A stretch of 64,000 nt of DNA from Sciurus carolinensis (taxonomy: Eukaryota; Chordata; Mammalia; Rodentia; Sciuridae): positions 83,657,258 through 83,721,257 of the forward strand of contig NC_062217.1 in assembly GCF_902686445.1 (NCBI RefSeq). Reading direction: 5' to 3'. The position numbers and the translations under genes are program-made. Numbering within the stretch: the stretch's first letter is position 1; each line of letters opens with the position of its first letter. The notes under the pieces were generated by a model. The model worked only from the letters and a program-made list of their open reading frames with translations. It was not told the origin of the DNA and did no database searches. This document shows, piece by piece, positions 24,001-35,935 of the stretch.

Positions 24001-24865
24001 AAAAGTAAGCAAATCTGAATTTCTATTGATTTCTCAGCAAAGACCCTAATGGCCAGAAGGGTTATAATAATATATACTAAGCCCTGAAAAGTAACTAGTG
24101 CCAACCACGATTATTATATCCAGCAAAATATAAATTATAGAAATATAGAATTGAAGATGAAATGTAAACCTTTCATGATAAGGAGAAACTAAAAAAGTTC
24201 CTAACCATAAAACATAGTCAGTGAAGTAATTCACACAGAATACATGGAAAACAAGTATCAGTGACAGTGTACAGATGATCACATTAGAAGAATAGTCAAT
24301 TAAAGAAGAAGCAAGTCTGAATTAAGTTTCAAAAATAAATCAAAATGATTTATTTTGATGAAAATCATTTCTCTATAACACTGAATATAAGTGATCTAAA
24401 CTCTCCAATTAAAAGACATAGATTGGCAGAATTGATTAAATCAAGACCCAAACTTAGCAATCAAGACCCATTCTTATCAATCAAGAAAATGCAAATCAAA
24501 ACTATATTGTGATTTCATCTTACTCTAACAGACACATTACAGGAAAAGACATCCACAGATTGAATTTAAAAGGATAGAAAAAGATACAATGTAAATGGAG
24601 ACCAGAAGGAATCAGGAGTAGCTATTCTAACATTTGACAAAGTAGGCTTTGAACCCAAATTAATCAGAATAGATAAATATAGTCCCTTTGTATTGGTTAA
24701 GGAAATCATCCAACAGCAAGATATAATGATCATAAATATTTATGCTCCAAATATTAGTGCATTCATGTACATGAAACAAGCCCTATTCAATATTAAGACT
24801 CAAATAGACCCCAATATAATAACACTGTGTGATTTCAACACACCTCTCTCATCTTTACATGGGTC

Positions 24866-24869
24866 ATCT
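24866..24869. repeat. Candidate 4-bp target duplication (ATCT), left
   Basis: ATCT also follows the far end of the provirus at 29374-29377. Four bp is typical for gammaretroviruses. One base of ambiguity remains at this end, because the expected TG could start at 24869 or 24871. Confidence 0.5.
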
Positions 24870-25211
24870 GTGTAAGATGGGATGTGGGTAGCCAAAGAGG
24901 AGTGAGACCAAAAGCAGCTGAACAAAGCTTTATTGGGATCGGCTCCAAGGTGAGATTCACTAGTCCACCAGAGTGAAGGGCTGGGGAAGTTGCATCGAGG
25001 CCCCTATGGGTCAGCATTTTGTAGTCCAAGATAGGTGGGGGGAAAACATGAGGGTTTAGTGTCCCCCTGGGGTTGATTGGGAACTCTGTTGATTGACAGG
25101 AAGTTGCAAGACACCACTAGGGTTTATCTGTCAGCGTCTCTGATTGGTTGTTCTTTGGTATGTGCGGGCTGATTCCCTGCCCCCATCCAGTTGCCTCAGA
25201 CCACCCTAACA
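24870..25211 (-). repeat. 3' LTR of the gamma-like provirus
   Basis: On the minus strand it runs from TGTTAGGGTGGTCTGAGG (25211) to CATCTTACAC. It contains an AATAAAG polyadenylation signal (minus strand, near 24930) and a CCAAT-like box (ACCAATCAGAG, near 25145). About 342 bp. The U3 half is highly similar to 29182-29373. Confidence 0.82.
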
Positions 25212-25269
25212 TTCTGGCTTTTTGATGATATAGGGTGCCAGAGTTTATCTACCTACTACTTCCTGCTTA

Positions 25270-25990
25270 TTAGGGGGCATAGTGGGGAGAAAGCTCAGAT
25301 ATGGGTTCAATAGGGAGGCAGCTATAAGTGTGCAAGAGCATTTGCTTGTATACTACTTTGGCAACCTCGTTCACAAGGATCCAGATGAACTGGAGAAGAC
25401 AGGGAGCAATCATTAGTAGGAATACTATCACTAATATGGGAGTAAAGGTAGGGGTCATCCAGGTGACAAGAGTGGAGTTTAGTCATCGTGACCAAGGGTC
25501 ATTTGATTGTTGTTGCTTCAACTTTTCACTCAGATGGCTGAGAGTTTTGAAACTTTTTTTTTTTCAATCATCCTAGTCTCATTGTTGTAGTAGCAGCAGT
25601 CTTCTTTTAGGAAGAAACATATTCCCCTTTGTCCACTGTGTTCAGTGGTTCTGCAAGGAAACTTGGGCAATAGGTGTTATTTGTCTTTGTAGGGATGCCA
25701 GGGAAAGAGCAGATGCCTCTACCGCCTCTTAGAGTTGCTATTCTAGCTTTTGGGTGGTGGTGACTGAATAACCAAGTCCTCCTGCCCCCAACCTGGAGTT
25801 CACAAGGGAGGAGGCTAGGGAGAGTCCAACCACCACTGGTAGGAATAGCCCCTACCAGTAAAGTCATCTGGGGATGGGTGCTTCTTATGAGAGAGACAAA
25901 AAGACATGAGTACTGAAATGAGATTAATTCAGAAGAAATGTGGCAGTATTTGGACATGTCAGTGAATATCATGAAGATGACAGAAGTCAA
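25270..25990 (-). pseudogene. env: Gammaretrovirus-like env TM pseudogene
   Basis: Three hallmarks of a gammaretroviral TM subunit appear in order on the minus strand. A heptad/immunosuppressive-like segment (SLQRQI...LQN) lies at about 25650-25710, followed by a Cys-Cys pair preceded by KED at about 25590-25604. A membrane span with ILVIVFLLMIAPCLLQF and a short tail follows within 25270-25458. At least two frame changes and several stops separate them, so it is dead. The surface subunit is not recognisable. Parts were not joined into one protein. The 127-residue frame at 25607-25990 overlaps this region in a different frame and is not a separate gene. Confidence 0.75.
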
Positions 25991-25999
25991 TCTGTCATC

Positions 26000-28900
26000 A
26001 GGAGATGGAAGAACTGAGAAGTCATTCCCATTTTAAGGCCTAATGAAGGCTGGGGAGGACAAGGTCTTTATTTGGGAACTTTAACACTGTCAGAGTTATC
26101 AGGAATGGAAACACAACATTTAATTTTTAATGTCACTGATGTCACCAGAAAATATAGTTAAGTCACTCAATGTCATCTGAGTTCTGTAAAATATCCTTTT
26201 ATTGCTCTAACCTGTGTTTAGTAGAGACCTCTTTATTTCTGTGACTTAGGGCTAGATAATCATACTAGCAAACATAGATTAAGCCTACCTGTGTAGCTAA
26301 GGACGATCTGTAGGCCTTAAACTGACTAAAAATGTCTGAATTTGGCAGTTTCTCTTGATAGTTATCAGGCACTCCTGCCTAAGAATCTCTCTTTTGTAAC
26401 TTCCAAGCTTTACTTATTCTAGGGGGTAACACAAGTGTACGTTTAAGTTACATTTAAATATTGTTTCTTTTTAAATGCCCAAGAATTGCTATGTTTTGGT
26501 TTTAACTGTTTTGCTAGGTGTTTAAGACCAAGTTGACCTGTTCCTGTCTGTTAAGAGTCAGCTGAGTTCCCATAGGGGTCACTCATGGGGAACTTGAAAG
26601 CTGCTTCTTAGCTCCTTTAGTGCCTCTTGCTAGGCAGGGTCTCCTTGATAAGGTGGCTTCCCTTAGAAACATCAGGGAGGTCTCCCTTTTCCAATAACCC
26701 TCCTCTGCAGCAGTTGCACTGATTGGCTTTTCATCCTCCGGTGGGCTCATTAATCTCCCTGATTGGGAGGTCATGTGGCCCAGAGTTGCAAAGCTCCTTA
26801 GAGAAGATCTCTTGTTCTCTGGATTCAGGCTGACTCTGAAGGCAAGAGCCAAATACTGGTTTTCTTGGTCCCTATATTTTAATCTTAATCTCTAAATTTT
26901 ATCTTAAACATCCAGCAAGCCACTCTCACCAGTTGTAAAGTAAGAGTACTGGGCTTTAACTTTAATGTTTATGACTTTACAGTTATTTACCCACTTTTAT
27001 TTAATTTGGGGTTTATATAATCTGTCCTATAAGTGATGGTTTCTTATCTCAAATTAATTTAGGTTGTTTGTTCTTGAAGTAGTACTTCTGCAAAACATTA
27101 ATTGGGCAACAGTTATAGAGTTTACAAGGAAAATACAAAGTGTAATCAACAACAGTAAAATATTTAGTTTGTATAATAACTATCCTGAATTTTGGCTGAG
27201 TTTTTTTTTGAATGTCCCATTTGAGATCACAGTAATTCTACAACAAAAAACAATTTTTTGACTATAACTTTAAATGAGCTGAAGTCTGGCTCATTTTGAA
27301 ACCATTCCAACATGCAGCATGGTGGGAGGCAGAGCCATATCTCAGGTAAGGCAGGACTCTTTACAAATCTTAGGTAAAGCGTTCTAATTCTGAGGCTGAT
27401 TTTTGCCTCTTTTTCCATGACCAGTGTGAACAAATGCTCAGGTCCAGGGAGGAGCAAAGGAGGATTGGAAAATAAAGATTTATAAACACAGATTTTGACG
27501 GTTAAGCTGGGATCAGATGGAGCTCTGTTCTCTGATGGAGATGCAGTTCTAAAGAGTTATACCAGCAATCTTTATTTATATATGTCTTATTATCACGTTA
27601 AAGACAATGTAAACATTATTCTTTGTATTCAGGAAAGTTACAGAGACTAGGCCATCTATGTAACTTTTTCACAGCTACAAAGTACAATGTTAGGAGCTCT
27701 GTGTAGCTCTCAAGAAAGTCCACTGTCCAAAGTTACTGTAAGACAGGCAGGAACCAGAGAAGGGAGCTGATGAAAAATTGTGGTCATCTACCAAAAGAAT
27801 TCCTTCCTGCCTAGGAGCTGTGTGCCTGAGATCAAAGTCAGAACTGATAGGACTCCTGCACAGAGCCTCCCCAGGCAGGACACACCACAGCAGCAAGGCA
27901 TCTTGTGCTCCTGCACAGGAACGCTCCCAGGCACTGGGCATGCCACAGTCATGAGGTCATCAGAGACCCCCAATCTCAGTCACTGCTGTCCCATCCTCTG
28001 CTACCACCCTTCACACTCTTTCTTAAATTTTATTTTATAAAGTTTGCATATTTTGCTTTCAGAGTCTATATAAATAATAGTTAACATAATATAACATCTT
28101 ATCTAAAATATAAATTAAAGAAAGACCAAGAGAGTTTTTAACATTTTTTGTGTGGAAAAGTGACAAAATTTTTTTATGTTTTACAATATTAACTTTTAAA
28201 TCGATCAGGTTCTCATCTTTCTTTAAAAATACATTTTAAATTTTAACCTCAGCATAAAAAGACACCATATACTTTATTGATAACAGGTCCTATTATAGAA
28301 TATTAAATGATATAAATACATTTCCAATAAAATTTGCTATTCTTATAAGTTTAAAATTACCATTACAGACAAGTTTAGTTTGGAGAACAGAAACTTGATG
28401 AATTTTCTGCTTTAAAGACTTGTGTACCTAGAAGATATGAACATATTTTATACAACCCTGCAAATTAATCAGATGTCTCCAAGAAACACACTTGAGTAAT
28501 CCCACACATATCAACTTCAATTTACCTATTTTACTGTAAAAACCAAGATATCAGATAAGTATATTGAGCTATAACTGCCATCTCTTTTCTGTTGAAGAAA
28601 AGATCTAGAAACAATTGATTAATATCAATTAACATTTTATTAATTTGACCACCTGGAGACTTGTGAGGTAAGTGATTTTAAAGATATCTTACTTCCATTT
28701 GTTTACCTAATTTAAATTGAACCTTTTTAAATCATGTGAATTAAAGGTATCTGGATCCATTTTTAAATTTTAATTTCTTGAGCACTTGTTATTTGTGTCA
28801 ATTATGATATCATGTACATGATTTTTGGACATACAATAGACAGACAACATGATATACACATAACACAAAAGCAAAGGCCTTGTAGCTTTTTATAGGTAAA
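26000..28900 (-). repeat. Shared gene-less internal module, copy B
   Basis: Reverse complement of 1-1965 over most of its length, and of 11560-12500 (as its reverse complement) in the part 26990-28880. It replaces gag-pro-pol. A stop-free stretch at 26583-26852 pairs with 1044-1310, but the substitutions look neutral (see rejected items). Confidence 0.78.
27141..28108 (-). repeat. Extra segment within module copy B
   Basis: In the edge copy the flanking sequences are adjacent (about 740-760). Here about 970 bp separates them, including a GC-richer part at 27690-28030. No family recognised. Could be an insertion here or a deletion in the other copies. Confidence 0.5.
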
Positions 28901-29109
28901 TATCCATTGCAATGTAACAGACGTTCAAAAAACTCGAGTTGAATAAAAATAGGACTGATCAAAAAACATTAATGTTATGAGCTCAAAAAGTATATCACTT
29001 AAGGAAAAAAGCAAGAGTCCTGGAAAAATGACAAGGCCGTTAATTATTTTAGTAAAGCACCAATTTACTTTCCTAGAGTTCAGGTAAAAGACTCTTTTTG
29101 CACCTGTGG

Positions 29110-29373
29110 GGAGAGTTATGTTAGGTGGACCTCTTCGGCATCATCTTGTGCTCCCTGCTGGATGCAGGAGAGGAGGGATAGGTAGTCCGGGATAGGTGGG
29201 GAAAGGCTTGAGAGTTTTGTGTCCCCCTGGGGTTGGCTGGGGACTCGGTTGATTGACGGGCAGTTGTGAGACGCCACTAGGGTTTATCTGTCGGCATCTG
29301 ATTGGTTGTTCTTTGGTAGGTGCCAGCTGCCCCATGCCCCACCCCCATCCAGCTGCCTCAGACAGCCCTAACA
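29110..29373 (-). repeat. 5' LTR of the gamma-like provirus, partial
   Basis: 29182-29373 closely matches the U3 side of the 3' LTR, including the same CCAAT-like box. The remaining R/U5 side (29110-29181) does not match it. No primer binding site could be recognised downstream. The LTR seems truncated or recombined. Confidence 0.7.
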
Positions 29374-31686
29374 ATCTAGACATAAACTAAGTAAAGACAC
29401 TTTGGAACTAAAAAAAACACTATTAATCAAATGGTCCTAATAATAGAATACTTCATCCACCAACAATAAAATTCATTTTCTTCTCAGTGGCATACGAAAT
29501 CTTCTCTAAAATAGAGACAAAGAAAGTCTTGACAAGGACAAAAAAAAAAAAACAACATAATTTCTTGCTTCTTATCAGGTCACAATGGAATGAAATTAGA
29601 AATCAATAACAAGATAGAAAACAGAAACCATTGTAACACCTGGAGATTAAATAATACTGTTTTTAATGAGGAATGGATCATAGAAGACATAAGAAAGAAA
29701 TAAAATATTATTAGAAACAAATGAGAACGGAGATACAATATATCTAAATCTGTGGGACAGTATGAAGGCAGTTGTAAGAGGAAAGTTTATAACATTTGGT
29801 GCCTACATTAAAAAAATAGAAAAATTCTAGTTAAATATTCTAATCTTATACTTCAAGTCCCTAGTTATGGAGGAAGAAACTAGTTCCAAAATCAGTAGAA
29901 GTCATAAATAATTAAGATCAGAGAAGACATGGATAAAAAAATCTTTAATAAAATAGTGACAGACTGCATTGAAAAACATAAAAAGATAGTATGCTATGAT
30001 CGAGTGGGCTTCATCCCAGGCATCCAAGTTCTACTTGACATATGTAAATCGATCAATGAACACCACATATATAGAATTAAGGACAACAATCACATTATTA
30101 TCTCAATAGATACAAGAAAATTTTTTGATCAAATCCTGCAACCATTCATTTAAAATGTTCTAGAGAAACTAGAAAGAAAATGAACTTACCACCATAAAGG
30201 CTTTATATAACAAATTCTAGACCAGCGTCTTACTGAGTAGAGAAAAATTGAAAGCCTTTTCTCTAAAATCAGGAAAAATATAAAGATATCCACTGCAACA
30301 CTCCTATTCAACATAGTTCTTGAAACTCTACACAAAGCAATCAAGTAAGAATGGAAAATTAAAGTGATAGAAATAGGAAAGAGTCAAATTTTCTGTTCGC
30401 TGATGACATGATTCTACATATAGAAGACACAAAACATTCCACCAAAAGACTTCTAGAGTTGATAAACAAATTCAGCAAAGTAGCTGGAGACAAGATCAAC
30501 ATACATAAATCAATCACTTTTCTATAGTCCCATAATTAATTTGCTGAGAAAGAAGTACGGAAAACTATCCCATTCACCATAACGTCCAAAATAAAACAAA
30601 ATACTTGGGAATTAATCTAACCAACGAGCTGAAAGACTCTTACAATAGAAACAATAGAACACAGAAGAAAGAAATTTGAGACCTTGAAAGATGGAAAGAC
30701 ATTCCCTGTTCTTGGATAGGAAGAAGTAAAATTGTCAAAATGTCCACACTAACAAAGGGTTATACAGATTTAATATAATTCCCATCAAAATACCAATGAT
30801 CTTCTTCCCAGAACTAGAGAAAATAGTCCTAAAATTCATTTAGAAAAATAAAAGACTCACAATAGCCAAAGCATAATGAGCAAAAAGAGCAATGCTGGAG
30901 GCATCACAATACCTGATCTTAAATTAAACTAAAAAGCTATATCAGTAAAAACAGTATGGTATTGGCATCAAAAGAGACATGAAGATAAATGGAATAGAAT
31001 AAAAGATACAATGATAAACTCCAGATATACAGTTGTCTGATACTAGACAAAGGTGCCAAAAATATATGTTGGAGAAAAAATACTTTATTTAGCAAACAGT
31101 GCTGGGAAAGCAGCATATCCTTATTTTGAGAAATGAAACTTGATGCCTATCTTTCACACTGCACAAAAGTCAACTCAAAGTGAATAAAAGACCTAGGAAT
31201 TAGGCCAGAAACTTTGCAACTGCTAAAAGAAAACATAGGCTCAAAATTCCAGCACATTGGTGCAGGCACAGAATTCCTTTAAAAGACCCCTAAAACTGGA
31301 GAAATAAAACAAGAATCAAAAAGCGAAACATCTTCAAATTAAAAAGATGAACTTCCGCTCAGCAAACTAAACAATTAAGAGCATGAAGAGACAGTCTATA
31401 GATTGGGGGAAATCTGTGCCAGCTACTCCTCTGACAGGGAATTAATATACAAAGTATCTAAAAAACTTAACATAAAATGTTAATCCAATCAGTAAATGGG
31501 CAAAAGAACTAAAAAGACATTTCTTAAAGGAAACAAATAATCAGCAAATGTATTTTAAAATTTTCAACATCCTTAGCACTCAAGGAAATGCAAATCAAAA
31601 CTACTTTGTAATTTCATCTTACTTCAATCATGAAGAATAGGAAAAAAAAATGAATACAGGTGAGGACATTGCAGAAAAGATGTGGC
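29374..31686 (+). mobile_element. Old sense L1, second part (reverse transcriptase to 3' end)
   Basis: Continues the L1 from 24869 after the provirus. The frame at 29929-30153 carries the reverse-transcriptase stretch with RVGFIPGIQ and HIIISID. FADD is at 30396-30407. 30600-31650 follows the ORF2 C-terminal order. It stops at 31686, next to an LTR fragment. Confidence 0.85.
29381..31650 (+). pseudogene. L1 ORF2 pseudogene (old)
   Basis: Decayed endonuclease/reverse transcriptase. Readable pieces are interrupted by many stops; FADD (30396-30407) is intact as a motif although the surrounding frame is not. Together with 24370-24868 it would make one ORF2 split by the provirus. Confidence 0.78.
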
Positions 31687-31945
31687 TTTTGTCAGCTTTT
31701 TCACTGCAGTGACTAAAAGGATCCAAAGGAGGAAAAATTCACTGGAGGGCTGATGTTCAGAGGTCTCAGTCCATAAAAAGCTTGCTCGATTCCTCAGGGC
31801 TCAAGGTGAGGTAGAACATCCTGGCAGAAGAATGTGGCTGAGCAAAGCAGCTCACATAAGCAATCAGAGAGCAGAGAGAGAGATTTCACTCACCAAATAC
31901 AAAATATATACTCCAAAACCATGCCCCCAATGCCCCACTTGGTTG
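31687..31945 (-). repeat. MaLR LTR fragment (3' part)
   Basis: Matches 8974-9230 in the same orientation, including the TATA-like 'TATATATTTTGTAT' and the terminal ...AAAGCTGACAAAA. The 5' part of the LTR is missing. Confidence 0.7.
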
Positions 31946-32720
31946 TTTGGATGGGATCTCAAATAATTTTCAAATGAGACACACATGTCAATATTTTGGC
32001 ATAATTTGTCATTGTCAAAAGACAATATTACAACAAAGTATGTTACAGATAAAGTTAGTTTTTGCTCCTCATTCATGAATTGGGGCAGCATTCATTTTAA
32101 AATTGGAATGGGACCTCCCATTGAGCAAAAGCAGAACAAGGATGGTTGGAAAACTATTATTCATTTCAAAATAAATTTCCAACTCTGATTTCACAAGAAA
32201 TATTATAACCTTCTTTCAAAAAATTTCAGAGGTAAAAGAATTCTTTTACCTTTGTAAGGGAACAATTGAGAAAGAACTGATTGGTTAATGCCAGGTTACT
32301 GCAGGTGTTGTTGCTATTATTATTGTTGTTGTTGCTATTGTTGTTTTTATTTTGTAGACTGGAAACGTCAGCTTTTCAGGAGAAACCATTCTGTACTTGG
32401 ATTTTCCTGATCCCTTAAAGTTTCAGTTTTAATTATGTGGCATTTAGCTTGGTCCGAATGGTCTCCCATATATTTTGTTTAATCCCTCTTAGAGTACCAA
32501 GATATTCAAATGGATTGTTAGCATTATTCCTAATAAGATAAGTCAAAGTTATGAAACACTTTCCAAGTTAGAAAACCTGAACATCTACCCAGGAAGACAA
32601 CGATTAACAAATATCCATCTCCTACTAGAGGCCCCACCCTTTTAAAAATGTGTATGCTTTTATGAATAGGGAAAAGAAAAATGTAACTTTCCTGAATGAA
32701 GAAAAAGGAAACTGTGATGA
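31946..32720. other. Unassigned, with (GTT)n tract
   Basis: No family or gene recognised. An imperfect GTT/ATT microsatellite lies at 32303-32352. Confidence 0.5.
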
Positions 32721-33145
32721 TGTTTATGATTTGGATGAGAGGTGTTCCTCAGAAGCTCACTTGTGAGACAATGCAGGAAGGTTCAGGGGAGAAATGGATT
32801 GGGTTGTAAGAGTCTTAACTCAACAGTGAATTAATCCCTGATGGGATGAACTGAAGTGGTAGGATGTGACTGGAGGAGGTGGGAATTGGGGCATGATTAT
32901 GGGTATATATTTTGTATCTGGAGAGTGGAGACTCTCTCTCTTCTGCTTTCTGATCACCAAGATGTAAGCTGCTTCCCTTCACCACTCTCTCCTGCCATGA
33001 TATTCAACCTAATCTTGGGCCCCAAGAAATGGAGCCAGCTTTCTATGGACTAAGACCTCTGAAACGGTGAGCCCTTAAATAAACCTTTCTTCCTTTACAG
33101 TTGTGATGGTCGGGTCATTTAGCAGCAAAATAACTGTCTGAAACA
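32721..33145 (+). repeat. Solo MaLR LTR
   Basis: About 425 bp, from TGTTTATGATTTGGATGAG to CTGTCTGAAACA. It has TATATATTTTGTATCTGG near 32905 and AATAAA near 33077. Closely related to the LTR at 8974-9404 (opposite strand). No internal sequence on either side and no clear target duplication. Confidence 0.75.
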
Positions 33146-33781
33146 CATGGGATTTTACTATCAGGCAAAGGTTGTTATTAAATTTTATCTTAGAGCATAT
33201 AATTCAATTTTATCATGTGTTTACAATTTTTGTCCCAAGAAGTGTAACTAAACAGGCCAGAACACCTCCTTCTCCACTTGGCAGAGCCAGAGGAGCCTTT
33301 CTTATAAGAATAGGATCATCTCCTCTGTTTTCATATTTTTCTAGTTGCTGAGGATGAGATCTGGGGTGGTGAGTGAAGTTCAGATGTTTAGGAGCCCTTC
33401 TGAGGCAGAGGGTCATAAACTTTATATACAATATGAGACTATTGTTTGTTGTTAATTTGATAAACATTTAAACAATGTGAGAAAACTTTTCTACTCTCAA
33501 TCTCCTGATTTCTTAAAATTTGCATTTTATTTTCAAGAAGGAAAGAAGGGAGGGAGGGAAGGATAGAGAGAGAAAAGAAGTGAATGATGCCAAATAGAAA
33601 TATTAGAAAAGAATCTGGTATTGTGAGCAGTTGAAGTCTGGGTAGAAGAGATAACAGATCCAGATGAATTGTGAAAAGGAAATATAATGATCAAATATTG
33701 ATCGAAAGTAAAATAAAATCAGTTTAAGGAGCAGTACAATATTTCTCATCAAGGGATGGCAGCTTTCAAGGTATCTGATTT
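33146..33781. other. Unassigned, with GA-rich tract
   Basis: 33531-33580 is purine-rich (GGAA/GGGA/GAGA). The rest shows no recognised family. Confidence 0.5.
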
Positions 33782-34020
33782 AGTTCAGGCTATTGTAACT
33801 GTGGCATCATATAGTGGAAACAGAGAAGTCTGGTGAAGCTTACAAAAGAACTAACCTCATCAATAAGGGACCCATCCTCATGACCTCATCTAAACCTAAT
33901 TACCTTTGGAGGACTCAATCCACAAATGCTGTCACATTGACCATTAGGGCTTCATTATAGGAACTTTCAGAGGACAAAAATATCCAGGACATAGAAATAT
34001 CCAAGGGAGCTAATTCCTCT
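33782..34020 (-). repeat. MLT1 LTR, degenerate
   Basis: The plus strand holds the antisense MLT1 order: CCTCATGACCTCATCTAAAC, then the AATTACCTTTGGAGGACTCA and GGGCTTCATTATAGGAA stretches. Same family as 46610-46963. Confidence 0.6.
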
Positions 34021-34672
34021 GTCATAATAAAAATTTACTGAAGGCAACAGAACTTTCCCTAAGACTAAATTTTCACTAAAAAATCATATGCTTTCTGAAT
34101 CTTCACTTTCAATCAAAAACATTTAAAATAGTAATTGGGAACTGATTCTCTGGGCAATTTTACTTTTAACAATTTCAAGTACCTTGAACCATAAATTTTC
34201 TATTTTCCTATTCAGATCAGAATTTTAGGACTTGTTCTGATTTGTATTATAGAAAGATAGGGACTTCTTTTCCAGGTATAGAGTTATTTACTTTTATAGG
34301 AATCTAGGAAAAATATAACTTTGATGACCCTGGTATTATCAATGTATGCTAATGTTATAGACTATGAAAAAAAAAAAAAACTTACCTAGTTTACTTGACT
34401 GTGTTTATATACAGGTGTTCCAGATGTTTAAAGATCTAATAAATAAGCTGTCATTAAGACTTAATAAAAGTATTAGTTCTAAGTCTAACAGATCTTTGAT
34501 GTATAGAGTAACAGAGCAAATCCAATCAATCTTAAAACATGGCACTGTGGTAAAAACTGACCAAGAGTTTTAAAGCTCTAGGAAAATAAGAGTTTCAGAG
34601 ATTTTTCCAGGTAATTTGTGTGACTCTACATCTAAAGTTTATCCTGAAAAAGTAAACTAAAATATATTCTGT
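34021..34672. other. Unassigned, AT-rich
   Basis: Contains an A14 run near 34367. The 69-codon frame at 34364-34573 has no recognisable domain. It may belong to an ERV interior next to the LTR at 34673, but no match was found. Confidence 0.35.
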
Positions 34673-35035
34673 AAGAACCCAGAAACCACTCTGGATGCAG
34701 GAACTTACATAAGAGAGTTTATTAAGCAAACTTGCAGAGTGTCTCCCTGCAGGATAAAAGAGAAAATGAGAGGAAAAGAGAGAGAGTGCGTGTGCACAAG
34801 AGAGAGTGAAAGCCAGGAGGAGAGAGCATGAAAGCGAGGAAGAGAGAGAGAAAATGGCAGGGGAGCCATTCTTAAGCAGTGGAATTCTGTGGGCTAACAA
34901 GGGACCAATACCTGAGAAGGATACTTGCAAGCTGACTGATGAACCAATAGCTAGCTAGGATGTTCACAGACTGAAAAGCTAGGTTGTAAGTTGGGAAGTA
35001 GAGAAATGACTGCAGCATAAAGGGTGGAGGAGCAG
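34673..35035 (-). repeat. Retroviral LTR (solo or 5' LTR), class unresolved
   Basis: On the minus strand it ends TGGTTTCTGGGTTCTTACA at 34673 and has AATAAACTCTC about 55 bases earlier, the arrangement of an LTR R/U5. A long GA-rich/CT-rich block lies at 34760-34860. The 5' end (near 35035) is approximate and no target duplication was confirmed. Confidence 0.5.
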
Positions 35036-35182
35036 CTTTATTTTATATTATATATTCTACCTAATCAAAATTATATACATAGTATATATTAATATATGTA
35101 ATTTTATATAGTATATAATTTTACATATATATGTATATTTGTCTTTCCTGAAGTATAAGTCAATTTCATTTTAACACCTACT

Positions 35183-35400
35183 AGGGGTCAGGTGCAGTGA
35201 CAGGTGACTGTAAACCCAGTGGCTTGGGAGGCTGAGGCAGGAGAATCATAAATTCAAAGCCAGCCTCAGCAACATAGCAAGGCCCTAGGTAATTTAGCGA
35301 GACCCTGTCTCAATATACAAAGGGCTGGGAATGTAGCTCAGTGGTTAAAGCACCCCTGGGTTTAATCCCTGGTACCAAAAAACAAAGAAGGAAACAAAAA
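35183..35400 (+). mobile_element. B1-dID composite SINE
   Basis: The left part resembles 7SL/B1 (GGCTTGGGAGGCTGAGGCAG at about 35221); the right part is ID/tRNA-like (GGGCTGGGAATGTAGCTCAG with a B box GGTTTAATCCC). An A-rich tail ends near 35400. This composite is characteristic of squirrels and dormice. Confidence 0.9.
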
Positions 35401-35743
35401 ACCTATGGGGAAAGAACTGGAACAGTATTTTTTTAAAAGGAAGTGTGAAAATTCAGTAGACTTCTGAAATTAATCCTTGCAAGCATTTGTCTTACCATAG
35501 CTCACTGCTACTTCTCTGAGATGTCCTATTGGTCATAGGACCTATTCACAGAACCAGGTTTTAAAAAGTAAAATAAATTCTTTCTAAAAGCTCAGACCTT
35601 ATGATTAAATGAAACCATTAGTGTTTGAGTGATCCTGTGCACCTCCTATTTTCCATTATTTTAATCTGATGAAAGATCAGATAAAGCAAGGTGATGGTCA
35701 AGATCTCTTTATTCCCTCCTTCATAACTTATTTCCTTCCTCTA
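35401..35743. other. Unassigned
   Basis: Nothing recognised between the SINE tail and the MER2-like element. Confidence 0.5.
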
Positions 35744-35935
35744 GGTGTACAGTAATCTCCAGGCATTCAGGACCCCCTGCAGATACCAAAATTCACTGAT
35801 GCTCAAGTCCCTTAAATAAAATGGAATAATATTTATATGGAACATTGGCCCATAGTCCTTTGATACGATTTTGGTATGTAATAATGTACTATTGTACTAT
35901 GTGCATTTTTCAGTATAATTTATCTTCTATACTTT
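35744..35935 (+). mobile_element. MER2-like DNA transposon fragment
   Basis: 'CAGGACCCCCTGCAGATACC' followed by 'AAAATTCACTGATGCTCAAG' and 'TCCCTTAAATAAAATGGAAT' follow the order at the start of MER2, a Tigger-related non-autonomous element. The second half is lost. Confidence 0.65.

Larger units (their letters stand above)
23310..24869 (+). mobile_element. Old sense L1, ORF1 to endonuclease part
   Basis: Sense L1 interrupted at 24869 by the antisense provirus. 23400-23880 reads as decayed ORF1; the frame at 23689-23874 with IWDNIEKPNVSIIGIEE is the typical ORF1 junction between coiled coil and RNA-binding domain. 24000-24300 is the inter-ORF region. 24370-24868 is the endonuclease start ('SPIKRHRLAE'-like at about 24405, IYAPNISAFMY at about 24740). 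It resumes at 29374. Confidence 0.82.
24870..29373 (-). mobile_element. Gammaretrovirus-like (ERV1) provirus, gag-pol missing
   Basis: An antisense provirus of about 4.5 kb sits inside the L1 endonuclease region: L1 sequence stops at 24869 and resumes at 29374. Two related LTRs flank it (24870-25211 = 3' LTR, about 29110-29373 = 5' LTR). A broken env TM region lies next to the 3' LTR. The rest of the interior (26000-29100) has no gag, protease or pol motif and matches the edge copy (1-1965) and part of the class II-like provirus. An internal segment (27141-28108) is absent from the other copies. Confidence 0.85.

Noticed and set aside
25607..25990. 127-codon minus frame as a separate gene.
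   Set aside because: It overlaps the env TM remnant in another frame and shows no domain.
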